Shown piece by piece: positions 19,518 to 27,598 of a stretch of DNA of 64,000 bases. Made by a program: the position numbers and the translations under genes. The DNA lies in NCBI GenBank assembly GCA_017792345.1, contig CP051228.1, forward strand, positions 1,116,001 through 1,180,000, given 5' to 3'. Numbering within the stretch: position 1 is the stretch's first letter; each line of letters begins with the position of its first letter. The notes below the pieces were generated by a model. The model ran no database searches. It had not been told where the DNA came from and saw nothing but the letters and a program-made list of their open reading frames with translations. The stretch comes from Mesoflavibacter sp. (GTDB lineage: Bacteria; Pseudomonadota; Alphaproteobacteria; UBA8366; Aestuariispiraceae).

Positions 19518-20015
19518 TTATTTCTGAGGCAATCCCGCGATCAGCTTTTTCAACAGGTCCGCCAGGGCCCGCTGTTCCGCCTCGTCCAGCCCGGCCACCG
19601 CCTTCTTCTGGGCAGCCAGATGAACCGGAAGCATCCGGTCGATCAGCTCCTTGCCCTCCGGGGTCAAGGCAATCTGAACCGCACGCCGGTCGGTTTCATG
19701 GGGATTGCGGACAATCAAACCTGCTTTCTCCAACCGGTCGAGCCGCGCCGTCATGCCCCCGGACGTAATCATGGTCGTATTGTAGAGATCCGTCGGCGTC
19801 AGCGCGTAGGGCGCCCCGGACCGGCGCAAGGTCATCAGGACGTCGAATTCCCCGGGCTTCAACCCGAACTCCGTAAAAACCGGCAACAGGAAGGTCGAAC
19901 GCGCCAAATGCGTCGCCTCCGCAAGGCGGCCCAGCACCTCCATCGGCAGAAGGTCCAACCCCGGAATCTCCGCCTCCCATTGCGCCCTGGCGGCGCCTGC
20001 CCGATCTCTAGCCAT
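19518..20015 (-). CDS. MarR-family transcriptional regulator
   Basis: The 165-residue protein has the MarR winged helix (about 55-125: FDVLMTLRRSGAPYALTPTD; SGGMTARLDRLEKAGLIVR; DRRAVQIALTPEGKEL with the wing Asp-Arg-Arg). It is divergent from an EamA transporter gene at 20124, and the 108-base gap carries a near-perfect palindrome at 20036-20051, so it very likely represses itself and the transporter and releases on binding a small molecule. Confidence 0.93.
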   Translation of the reverse strand: MARDRAGAARAQWEAEIPGLDLLPMEVLGRLAEATHLARSTFLLPVFTEFGLKPGEFDVLMTLRRSGAPYALTPTDLYNTTMITSGGMTARLDRLEKAGLIVRNPHETDRRAVQIALTPEGKELIDRMLPVHLAAQKKAVAGLDEAEQRALADLLKKLIAGLPQK

Positions 20016-20035
20016 GATTTACCTTGCTATTAAGA

Positions 20036-20051
20036 TACTTGATATTAAGTA
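20036..20051. promoter_or_regulatory. Candidate MarR operator
   Basis: TACTTGATATTAAGTA is a 16-bp palindrome with one mismatched pair, in the MarR/EamA intergenic gap and only about 20 bases from the MarR start. A second TATTAAG copy lies just beside it (20028-20034), giving a repeat with 15-base phasing. Confidence 0.5.
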
Positions 20052-20123
20052 ATACCCGCCAAGAGGTCCAGTCCTCATATCGCCGCCAGGTTTCGCGGCC
20101 GCCGCCCATCGGGAGACAGTAGA

Positions 20124-21044
20124 ATGGTACAAGCCCCTTCCTCCGCCAGTCCGAATATCTGGCATGCCGTCGGATTGCTCATCGCCACCGGCTCGCTGCT
20201 GGGCCTGTCGGCGATCTGGGCCAAGGCGTCGGGCAGTGTCGGCTGGCCGCCGATGGCCCTGCTGCTCTGGGCGATGGTCGGTGGGGCGGCGATCCAGACC
20301 GTCGGGCAGGTTCTGCGCCGGCGCGTCCCGATGCCGGGCGGGTCCGCCCTCGTCTTCTCTGTCTTCTCCGGCATTCTGTTTGCCATTCCCAATGCCATGG
20401 CCTTTTCCGCCGTCCAGCATGTCGGCGCCGGTTTCGTCGCCCTGTGCTTCGCCTTTCCGCTGATGCTGACCTATGCCCTGGCCTTGGCCCTGCGCCTGGA
20501 CCGGTTCAACGGGCAGAAGCTGCTGGGTGTCCTGTTCGGGGTCGCGGGCGGGGTGGTCCTGGCGACCGCGAAGACCGGGGTCGACGGCGGCTACAGCCCG
20601 TGGTCCCTGGTCGCGCTGGCGGTCCCGGTCATACTGGCCATCGCCAATATCTACCGCAGCGTCTATTGGCCGAAAGGATCGGATTCGATGCAGATGTCCA
20701 TCGGCATGCTGGTCTTCGGCGCGGCAACGATGGTGGCGGTACTGCTGCTGTTCGGGATCGATTTTGGGCCGGTTGCCTGGAATGCGGAAAGCGCCGGTCT
20801 GCTGGCGGCGCAATCCGTGACCTTCGCCGTGCTCTATGACGTCTATTTCCGGCTTCAGAAACTGGCGGGGCCGGTCTATCTCAGCCAGATCGGATCGGTC
20901 GCGGCGGTCACCGGCATCGCGCTGGCCTATCTGATCTTCACCGAAATCCCCAGCATCCAGCAAAGCGTCGCCGCCATTCTGGTCGCCATCGGGTTGGTGC
21001 TGGTGAACCGGGCGATGACCCGTCAGACCCGCGCAGCCGCCTGA
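20124..21044 (+). CDS. EamA/DMT-family transporter
   Basis: The 306-residue inner-membrane protein has about ten hydrophobic helices in two EamA repeats (first about 12-145, second about 160-295). It is a drug/metabolite transporter, probably an exporter; the substrate cannot be read. It is divergent from a MarR regulator with a shared operator, a common arrangement for efflux of toxic or signalling small molecules. GGGAGACAG precedes ATG 20124. One of four EamA transporters in this window. Confidence 0.9.
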   Translation: MVQAPSSASPNIWHAVGLLIATGSLLGLSAIWAKASGSVGWPPMALLLWAMVGGAAIQTVGQVLRRRVPMPGGSALVFSVFSGILFAIPNAMAFSAVQHVGAGFVALCFAFPLMLTYALALALRLDRFNGQKLLGVLFGVAGGVVLATAKTGVDGGYSPWSLVALAVPVILAIANIYRSVYWPKGSDSMQMSIGMLVFGAATMVAVLLLFGIDFGPVAWNAESAGLLAAQSVTFAVLYDVYFRLQKLAGPVYLSQIGSVAAVTGIALAYLIFTEIPSIQQSVAAILVAIGLVLVNRAMTRQTRAAA

Positions 21045-21053
21045 CGGCCGGGG

Positions 21054-21857
21054 TCAGGTTCCGTCGAATTCCGGTTTGCGCTTGTCCAGATGCGCGGCGA
21101 CGGCCTCCGCATGGTCGGCCGTCCCGTGCAGCAGTGCCTGATAGGCGGCGCACATGGCCAGATGGTCCTCCAACGTCTGATGCGGCGCCTTGCGCAGCAG
21201 CCGCTTCGAAAGCTGCACCGCGCGCGGCGCGTTGGCGGCGATGCGGCAGGCGATGGCATGCGCTTCGGTCAGCAGGTTTTCCTGCGGCACGATGCGCGAA
21301 ATCAGCCCCCAGGCCTTCGCCTTCTCCGCGTCGGCCGGTTCTCCGGTCAGGATCATCTCCGCCGCCGCCGACGGCCCTATGATCCGGCTGAGGAACCAGG
21401 CGGCGCCGTCGCCGGGGGAGATGCCCAGCTTGACGAAGGGGGCGCCGAACTTGGCCGCCGGGGTCGCCAGACGGATATCGCACATGCAGACCAGATCCAG
21501 CGCCGCGCCATAGGCCGGGCCGTTGACCGCCGCAATGACCGGTATTTCGAGATTCCAGAAGGCCGGCGGCACCCTGTGAATACCGTCGGCATAGGCGCGT
21601 TCGATATCCGATGTCGTCCCGGCGAACATGTCGGTCTTGTCGCGCATATGCTTGACGTTCCCGCCGGCCGAGAAGGCGCGCCCCGCCCCGGTCAGGATGA
21701 CGCAGCGCACGCCTGCATCCGCCGTCACCCGGTCCAGCGCCGCCAGGAAACCATCGACCATCGGCCCGTCGGAAAAGGCGTTCAATTCGTCCGGCCGGTT
21801 CAGGGTCAGGGTCACCACCGCGCCGTCGCGATGATACAGGACACGATCCTCACTCAT
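21054..21857 (-). CDS. Enoyl-CoA hydratase/isomerase family protein
   Basis: The 267-residue crotonase-fold protein shows the oxyanion-hole and CoA-binding segments: VVTLTLNRPDELNAFSD, GRAFSAGGNVKHM, AAVNGPAYGAALDLVCMCDI and KLGISPGDGAAWFLSRIIG. Members hydrate or isomerise enoyl-CoA in fatty-acid, amino-acid or other catabolism. ATG 21857 starts 4 bases after the GlxA-like stop, so it is likely translated from the same mRNA. The 10-base spacing to the stop of the EamA gene makes the two ends convergent. Substrate unknown. Confidence 0.9.
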   Translation of the reverse strand: MSEDRVLYHRDGAVVTLTLNRPDELNAFSDGPMVDGFLAALDRVTADAGVRCVILTGAGRAFSAGGNVKHMRDKTDMFAGTTSDIERAYADGIHRVPPAFWNLEIPVIAAVNGPAYGAALDLVCMCDIRLATPAAKFGAPFVKLGISPGDGAAWFLSRIIGPSAAAEMILTGEPADAEKAKAWGLISRIVPQENLLTEAHAIACRIAANAPRAVQLSKRLLRKAPHQTLEDHLAMCAAYQALLHGTADHAEAVAAHLDKRKPEFDGT

Positions 21858-21861
21858 GGTC

Positions 21862-22827
21862 TCAAGACTCCGGTGCGCGGTCCCGGCGCGGGGAATGGCC
21901 GAAGAACTCGCGATAACATTTGGCGAAATGGCTGGCCGACACAAAGCCGCAGGCCAGCGCGACATCCAGAACCGACATGCTGGTCTGACGCAGCAGGATG
22001 CGTGCGCGCTGCATGCGCAGACCGAAATAATACTTACGCGGCGTCGAATTCAGGTATTTCCGGAACAACCGCTCCAACTGCCGGGTCGACAGGCTGACCG
22101 CCTCGGCGATCTCCTCCCGGTCCAGCGGGGTTTCCAGATTGTCCTCCATGAACTGGATCGCGCCCAGCAATTTCGGATGGCTGACCCCGACCCGGAAACG
22201 CAGCGACATGCGCTGATGTTCGGATTGTTCGCGGATCTGTTTATGCAGGAACCAGTCCGACACATGGGTGGCCAGATCGTGCCCATGGGAATGGCTGATC
22301 ATGTGCAACAGCAGATCGATCGACGCCGTCCCGCCGGAACAGGTCACGATGCCACCGTCGATCTCGTACAGCTCATCCGTGATTTCCAGATGCGGGAAGT
22401 CTTCCCGGAACCCGTCGAGATATTCCCAATGGATGGTGCAGCGCCGATTGTCCAACAGCCCCGCATGGGCCAGCAGATAGGGCGCGGTCGACACCGCCCC
22501 GATGGTGGTGCCCAGCCGCGACAGCTTGCGGACATAGTTGATCGCGCGCGGGTCCTTGATCTTTTCCGCCCCGGTGCCGCCGACGACGAACAGATAGTCG
22601 AAGCGCTTGTCGATGGCGACCGACAGGTCCGGCATGATGTCGATATCGTTCGACGCCGTCACCGCCGCCCCGTCCATCGACACCAAGGTCCAGTCATACA
22701 GTTTCTTGCCCGCGATCGTATTGGCCGCGCGCAACGGTTCGACGGCGGAGGAAAACGCCATCAACGAAAAACTGGGCAGGAGAAGATACCCGAATTGCTC
22801 GGGCTCACCGGATCCACGCATCACCAT
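21862..22827 (-). CDS. GlxA-family AraC regulator (DJ-1/PfpI plus AraC HTH)
   Basis: From ATG 22827 (AAGG about 9 bases upstream) the product is 321 residues. The N-terminal DJ-1/PfpI domain (about 10-165; FGYLLLPSFSLMAFSSAVEP, VGGTGAEKI) lacks an obvious catalytic Cys (GAVSTAPYLLA), as in regulators such as GbdR and CdhR. The C-terminal AraC domain (about 215-315) has two HTHs (SLSTRQLERLFRKYLNSTPR; ALACGFVSASHFAKCYREFF). GbdR/CdhR relatives sense glycine betaine or carnitine, which fits the adjacent mttB-like methyltransferase gene. It is 89 bases downstream of that gene and just upstream of the enoyl-CoA hydratase. Confidence 0.9.
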   Translation of the reverse strand: MVMRGSGEPEQFGYLLLPSFSLMAFSSAVEPLRAANTIAGKKLYDWTLVSMDGAAVTASNDIDIMPDLSVAIDKRFDYLFVVGGTGAEKIKDPRAINYVRKLSRLGTTIGAVSTAPYLLAHAGLLDNRRCTIHWEYLDGFREDFPHLEITDELYEIDGGIVTCSGGTASIDLLLHMISHSHGHDLATHVSDWFLHKQIREQSEHQRMSLRFRVGVSHPKLLGAIQFMEDNLETPLDREEIAEAVSLSTRQLERLFRKYLNSTPRKYYFGLRMQRARILLRQTSMSVLDVALACGFVSASHFAKCYREFFGHSPRRDRAPES

Positions 22828-22916
22828 GCGAGGTACCTTAATCCCTTCGTGGGAAAGCAAAAGAAGGTTTTGACCGCCGGGCCAGGAAATCGCGCATGGT
22901 CATCTTGTGGCGTCCT

Positions 22917-24458
22917 TTATGGCTCCCCGGTCCCGATCTCTTCCTTCCGCTTGGCGACATAGGCGTCGATCGATTCCAAGCGGGCCGGGTCCATCGGCGG
23001 CTGTTCGTATTCCTCCAGCACCTGCTGCCACAGTTCGGTCGCGCGCTGGGTCGTGTCCTTGGCCCCGGCGGCGGCCCAGGCCTCGCTGTTGGTCCAATCG
23101 CTGAGGATCGGTGCGTAGAAAGCGGTTTCATACCGCGCCATCGTATGGTCGGTGCCGAAGAAATGGCCGCCCGGTGCGACCGACGATATGGCATCCAGGC
23201 CCAGTTCGTCCGGCGCCGTGTCGATCGGCTGGATCATGCCGATCAGGTGCTGGATCATCTCGACATCGACCATGACCTTTTCGAAGGAGGCGACAAGGCC
23301 GCCTTCCAGCCAACCGGCGGCGTGATAGATGAAATGGCCGTGCCCCATCAGGGCGCCGAACATCGCCATCATCGTCTCATAGGTCGCCTGGGCGTCGACG
23401 GTATTGGACGCGTTGCAGGCACTGGTGCGGTAGGGGACATTGTAGAAGCGCGCCAATTGCCCGCCCGCCAGATTGGCCTTGGCATTTTCCGGCGTACCGA
23501 AGGCCGGGGCACCGGACTTCATGTCGACATTGGAGGTGAAGCCGCCATAGACGACCGGTGCGCCGGGCCGGACGATCTGGGTCAGACACATGCCGAACAG
23601 CGCCTCGGCATTCTGCTGCACCAGGGCGGCGGCCATGGTCACCGGCGTCATGGCCCCCATCAGGGTGAAGGGCGTGACGATGGTCGCCTGGCCCAGCTCC
23701 GCCATCTGGATCGCGCCGGTCGCCATATGCTCGTCCAGCTTGCGCGGGCTGTTGACGTTGATATTGCCGATACAGGCGGGCGCGCCCATCAGGTCCTCGA
23801 CCGTCTTGCCGCAGGCACGCGCCACGATCTCGCAGGAATCCTTGGCCCGTCCCGCGCCGATGAGCTGATGATTGAAGGCCTTGGTCGTGTAGACCACGTT
23901 GGCCCGGGTCGAATCCATATGCCGCGAATTGGCCGGCAGGTCGGTCGGCGCCACGGCCTGATTGCCCAGAAAGCGGATGCAGTTGAAGAACTGGGCGAAT
24001 TTGGCCAGCGTCACGTAATCCGCGTAGTTGCCGACCCGGCGGCCGCGGATCGCGTCATGGACATTGGGCGGGCCGGACACGAGGCCGAAGTTGATATGGT
24101 CGCCGCCGACGGTGATGGCATGGTTCGGATCGCGCGGCGTCAGGGTGAATTCCGACGGCGCATGGGCCATCAGTTCCATGACCAGCGCCCGGTCCATCCG
24201 GACCATCTCATTGGCCCGGTCGACCTCCGCGCCCGCCCTGGCATAGAGGTCCAGCGCCTTATCGCCATTGACCTCCAGCCCGTCGCGCTCGATCACGTCC
24301 AGGCTCGCCTCGTGGATCGCCTCAAGCTGATCGGCCGATAGCGGGCACATCGGCGGATAGGGATTGCGAAGGGTCGGGGTCCAGGGAAGCTGCTTGATGC
24401 CGGCGGCTTTGCCGCGGCGTTCGCGCATGGTCGCGCGGCGGCCGGAATGTCGGGCCAT
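22917..24458 (-). CDS. Trimethylamine methyltransferase (MttB)-family protein, no pyrrolysine
   Basis: The 513-residue protein is in the MttB superfamily (LSADQLEAIHEASLDVIER; VSGPPNVHDA; VYGGFTSNVDMKSGAPAFGT; FGALMGHGHFIYHAAGWLEGG). MttB itself uses pyrrolysine at a UAG; here the frame has no UAG, so it belongs to the non-Pyl branch that includes MtgB (glycine betaine methyltransferase) and related quaternary-amine demethylases. These need a corrinoid protein and a methyl carrier, none of which is encoded within the window. GGGGAGA lies about 10 bases before ATG 24458; a TTG at 24476 is in frame. The basic N-terminus (RRATMRERRGK) is unusual. First gene of the mttB-like/glxA-like/ech transcript. 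Confidence 0.85.
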   Translation of the reverse strand: MARHSGRRATMRERRGKAAGIKQLPWTPTLRNPYPPMCPLSADQLEAIHEASLDVIERDGLEVNGDKALDLYARAGAEVDRANEMVRMDRALVMELMAHAPSEFTLTPRDPNHAITVGGDHINFGLVSGPPNVHDAIRGRRVGNYADYVTLAKFAQFFNCIRFLGNQAVAPTDLPANSRHMDSTRANVVYTTKAFNHQLIGAGRAKDSCEIVARACGKTVEDLMGAPACIGNINVNSPRKLDEHMATGAIQMAELGQATIVTPFTLMGAMTPVTMAAALVQQNAEALFGMCLTQIVRPGAPVVYGGFTSNVDMKSGAPAFGTPENAKANLAGGQLARFYNVPYRTSACNASNTVDAQATYETMMAMFGALMGHGHFIYHAAGWLEGGLVASFEKVMVDVEMIQHLIGMIQPIDTAPDELGLDAISSVAPGGHFFGTDHTMARYETAFYAPILSDWTNSEAWAAAGAKDTTQRATELWQQVLEEYEQPPMDPARLESIDAYVAKRKEEIGTGEP

Positions 24459-24586
24459 ACGGTACTGTCTCCCCAAGTCATGCGCCGAAGCGTCGTTTCC
24501 GCTTAGAATCCCCCAGTCCCGACAGACCAGTGTCCAGTCTGCGACATGAATTGCTTGTTTTTGCCGTTTGTTTTGGCGCGAAGGAA

Positions 24587-25135
24587 TCAGTTTTCCGGCC
24601 GAACCGCGCAGAGTCGCTGACGGATTCCCGGTTTCGGCAAATCGTCATAACCGTGCTCATAGGCCCGCACGGTCAGACGCCCGTCGACGGCGCGCAGCAA
24701 TTCGCCTTCCTCCAGCAGATAGGCGTCGCGCGCCGGATGGCCGTAGGCCTCGTTTCCGCGCGCGAAGGTCTCGTAGATCAGGACGCCGCCCGGCGCGACC
24801 GCGTCGACCAGGTCGGACAGGATCGGCCGGTGCAGATAACAGGTCACGACGACGGCCCCGAACCGCCGCCCGGCCAGGGGAAAGGGCCGTCCGTCCTCCA
24901 AGTCTTCTTGAACCACTTCCACGCCCGGGGATTGGGCTAGGTCGGCGACGGCGGATATGTCCTTGTCCAGAAAGACGGTCGGATGCCCCCGGCCGTGGAA
25001 CAACCGGCCATGCCGTCCGTTGCCGCAGGCCAGGTCGAGGATCACCGACCCTTCCGGGGCCAGTGCCAACCAGCGTTCGACCCAGGGGCTGGGGGCGGTG
25101 AACCCGGCATGGCGCTGCGTCAGATGATCCGTCAT
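24587..25135 (-). CDS. Class I SAM-dependent methyltransferase
   Basis: The 182-residue Rossmann-fold methyltransferase has motif I VILDLACGNGRHGRLFHGRG, an acidic motif II (FLDKDISAV) and a motif IV-like VVVTCYLHRPIL, close to the TehB/Methyltransf_11 type. It contains no transmembrane region. The substrate is unknown; relatives methylate thiols, tellurite or small metabolites. AAAGG precedes ATG 25135. It is divergent from the DUF1178 gene with about 120 bases between, and 128 bases downstream there is no further gene until the mttB-like start. Confidence 0.85.
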   Translation of the reverse strand: MTDHLTQRHAGFTAPSPWVERWLALAPEGSVILDLACGNGRHGRLFHGRGHPTVFLDKDISAVADLAQSPGVEVVQEDLEDGRPFPLAGRRFGAVVVTCYLHRPILSDLVDAVAPGGVLIYETFARGNEAYGHPARDAYLLEEGELLRAVDGRLTVRAYEHGYDDLPKPGIRQRLCAVRPEN

Positions 25136-25254
25136 GGTCCGGCCTTTCGTATCAGATCGCTTGCAAGCCAACGCGTTTAGGGCCAAATCAAAGGTTAAGG
25201 CCCCGATTGAGGGTCAAGTCCCCGCAAGGGGTAACGGAAATATGGTCGACGGAT

Positions 25255-25674
25255 ATGATTTCGTTCAACCTTCGCTGTGCAAAGGATCATGAATTCGAAG
25301 GCTGGTTCAAGGATTCGGCCAGCTTCGATACTCAGATCGCCCAAAAGAAGATCGACTGCCCCGTCTGCGGCAGCCGCAAGGTGGAGAAGGCGCTGAGCCG
25401 CCCGAACATCTCGTCCAGCCGGACCCAGGGCGCGGCCCAGGCCGAGGCGGCCCGTAAAATGCGGGACACGCTGCGGGAATTCCGCCGCAAGGTTGAGTCT
25501 ACCCACGAGCATGTCGGCGAGCGTTTCGCCGAAGAGGCGCGCAAGATCCATTACGGCGAGACCGAAGCGCGCGGCATTTACGGCGAAGCGACCGGTGAAG
25601 AAGCCCAGTCCCTTGCCGATGAGGGCATTGCCGTCGCCCAGATTCCTTGGATCGAGGAAGTCAAGGACAACTGA
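25255..25674 (+). CDS. DUF1178 family protein
   Basis: The 139-residue protein matches DUF1178: MISFNLRCAKDHEFEGWFKD, FDTQIAQKKIDCPVCGSRKV (a CxxC zinc-knuckle pair with an earlier Cys/His pair) and KALSRPNISS. A charged helical middle follows, then a conserved end (SLADEGIAVAQIPW). The function is unknown; in many alphaproteobacteria it sits beside the glutaredoxin-nitrilase genes, here at 31.5 kb instead. I chose ATG 25255 because family members begin exactly there, although the ribosome site is weak. Confidence 0.9.
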   Translation: MISFNLRCAKDHEFEGWFKDSASFDTQIAQKKIDCPVCGSRKVEKALSRPNISSSRTQGAAQAEAARKMRDTLREFRRKVESTHEHVGERFAEEARKIHYGETEARGIYGEATGEEAQSLADEGIAVAQIPWIEEVKDN

Positions 25675-25692
25675 CATCCGGTGGTTGAAATA

Positions 25693-25746
25693 GTTCGATA
25701 TTCGAACTTACAACTCGCGGATTCGAATATATCGGTCCGATATATT
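25693..25746. promoter_or_regulatory. Two palindromes upstream of the PadR/RND operon
   Basis: Site A (25693-25707) is GTTCGA-TAT-TCGAAC, a perfect 6-bp inverted repeat. Site B (25726-25746) is a perfect 21-bp palindrome with arms AATATATCGG and CCGATATATT around one T. A -35-like TTGACT begins at 25747, with CATTAT at 25772-25777. The location just before the PadR start suggests operators for that regulator. Confidence 0.6.
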
Positions 25747-25848
25747 TTGACTTGATATAGGTCTTCGTCGGCATTATCTGTCCGCCGACCGAAACGATTG
25801 TGCGCTGCGGCACCCGGAACCGGGATTGGCTGCGACCATCCGGACCCA

Positions 25849-26406
25849 ATGGATACAAAGACGACATGCCTCGGAGTCCTCGCCCTCGGCGAAGCATCCG
25901 GCTATGAAATCCGCAAAGCGTTCGAGGAAGGGCCGTTCAGCCATTTCGCGGATGGTGGCTTCGGATCGATCTATCCGGCGCTGAACAAGCTGACGGATGA
26001 AGGGCTGGTCACCTGCACCGCCCATTACCAGGAAAAGCGTCCGTCCAAGAAAGTCTACCGCCTGACCGAAGGCGGCTGGGACCGGTTGGAGCAGGAAATG
26101 CGCGCCCGCATTCCGGGTGAGGACAAATACCGGTCCGACCTTCTGTTCATCCTGTTCTTTGCCGATTGGCAGGATCCCGCCTGGATCGCGCGCGTCATCG
26201 ATACCCGCATCGATTTCTACCGCGAGAAGCTGGAGGCGATGAAGGATTGTTCGACGCTCGACGGATTGATGGTCGGTCAGCGTCTTGTTCACGGTTTCGG
26301 ATGTGCGGTCTATCAGGCCGCCTTGGATTATCTGGTCGAACACCGCGACGCCTTCGTGGCGGCCGCGGGCAATTGCCATGACTGCCGCCAAACCGCGGCG
26401 GAATGA
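25849..26406 (+). CDS. PadR-family transcriptional regulator
   Basis: The 185-residue protein begins with the PadR winged helix (LGVLALGEASGYEIRKAFEE; GFGSIYPALNKLTDEGLVTC; RPSKKVYRLTEGGW) and ends in a helical vir_act_alpha-type dimerisation domain (about 90-165). The extreme C-terminus has a CHDC pair (GNCHDCRQTAAE) that might sense metal or redox state. It is the first gene of an operon with an RND adaptor and pump 20 bases downstream, so it very likely represses that pump. ATG 25849 is in the family-expected place. Confidence 0.92.
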   Translation: MDTKTTCLGVLALGEASGYEIRKAFEEGPFSHFADGGFGSIYPALNKLTDEGLVTCTAHYQEKRPSKKVYRLTEGGWDRLEQEMRARIPGEDKYRSDLLFILFFADWQDPAWIARVIDTRIDFYREKLEAMKDCSTLDGLMVGQRLVHGFGCAVYQAALDYLVEHRDAFVAAAGNCHDCRQTAAE

Positions 26407-26425
26407 TCGAGCGCAGGATAGAACG

Positions 26426-27598
26426 ATGAAATTCCCGATCAAACCCTCCTACCTGATCGCCTTTGCCCTGGCGGCAGGGTCCGCCGGCTGGATCTATTCC
26501 GGCCAGATGGAGGAAGATCCCCTCGCCGATCCGCAGGCCGAAACCGCCGAACAGCAGGCCCAGGAGCCCGCTGCCGAGACGAAGGCGCTGCCGTCCGTCC
26601 GGGTCGCGGAAAGCCGCGCCACGGATCATCGCGCGATCCTGCTGTATACCGGCCGCACCGAGGCCGACCGCCGGGCGGTTCTGCGTGCCGAGACCGAAGG
26701 CCGCGTCATCGAGATCGGCGCCAACGTCAGCGATCCCGTCGCGACCGGAAAGGTGATCGCGAAACTGGCGACAAACGATCGCTATGCGAAGCTGAAACAG
26801 GCGGAATCCCTGGTGCGCCAGCGCGAGATTGAATACGAGGCCGCAAGGCAGCTCGCCGGAAAGGGGTTCCAGACGGAATCCAAGAAGGCGGAGGCGGAAG
26901 CCAACCTGTCATCCGCCCGCGCGTCGCTGGAAGCAATCCGCGTCGATCTGGGCCGCACCACGATCGAAGCGCCGTTCGACGGGGTCATCGAAACCCGGTC
27001 CGTCGAGGTCGGCGATTACGTGCAGGTGGGCGACGAGATCGCGGTTATCGCCGATTTCGACCCGATCGTCGTGACGATCCAGGTGTCCGAACGCGAGATT
27101 TCCCGTGTCGACGCCGGTGTCACGGCGGAAATTCAGATGCTGGACGGCCAGACGCATTTCGGGTTGGTCAGCCGCATCGCCCCCACCGCCGACAGCGCCA
27201 CCCGAACTTTCGAGGTCGAGCTGGAGGTCGCCAATCAGGGCGACGGGCTGCTGGACGGCATGACCGCCAAAGTCTTCCTGCCGGCGCAGGAAGTCTCGGC
27301 CCACCGCATCACCCCGGCGCTGCTGGCGCTGAGCGACGATGGCGCGGTCGGGGTCAAGGCGGTCGACGCGCAGAACAAGGTCGTCTTCTATCCGATCGAG
27401 ATCGTCGAAGACACGGCCGGCGCCATGTGGGTATCCGGCCTGCCGGAAACCGTGACGCTGATCACAGTGGGTCAAGCCTATGTCGCCCCCGGCGCGACGG
27501 TGAAGCCGGTGCCCGAGGACGAGGCCGAAAAGCCCTATAGCGAACAGCCCGGCGCCTCCCAGACCCTCAGCTCCGTTCCGGCGGGAGATCCTTCGTGA
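26426..27598 (+). CDS. RND efflux periplasmic adaptor (membrane fusion protein)
   Basis: The 390-residue adaptor has an N-terminal membrane anchor (YLIAFALAAGSAGWIYSG), no lipobox, then the barrel-sandwich lipoyl halves (ETEGRVIEIGANVSDPVATG and IEAPFDGVIETRSVEVGDYV), a helical hairpin (about 120-165) and beta-barrel domain. It links the inner-membrane pump to an outer-membrane channel; no TolC-like gene is present in the window. AGGATAG lies before ATG 26426. It overlaps the pump start by 4 bases (GTGA). The last 35 residues are acidic and Pro-rich. Confidence 0.93.
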   Translation: MKFPIKPSYLIAFALAAGSAGWIYSGQMEEDPLADPQAETAEQQAQEPAAETKALPSVRVAESRATDHRAILLYTGRTEADRRAVLRAETEGRVIEIGANVSDPVATGKVIAKLATNDRYAKLKQAESLVRQREIEYEAARQLAGKGFQTESKKAEAEANLSSARASLEAIRVDLGRTTIEAPFDGVIETRSVEVGDYVQVGDEIAVIADFDPIVVTIQVSEREISRVDAGVTAEIQMLDGQTHFGLVSRIAPTADSATRTFEVELEVANQGDGLLDGMTAKVFLPAQEVSAHRITPALLALSDDGAVGVKAVDAQNKVVFYPIEIVEDTAGAMWVSGLPETVTLITVGQAYVAPGATVKPVPEDEAEKPYSEQPGASQTLSSVPAGDPS

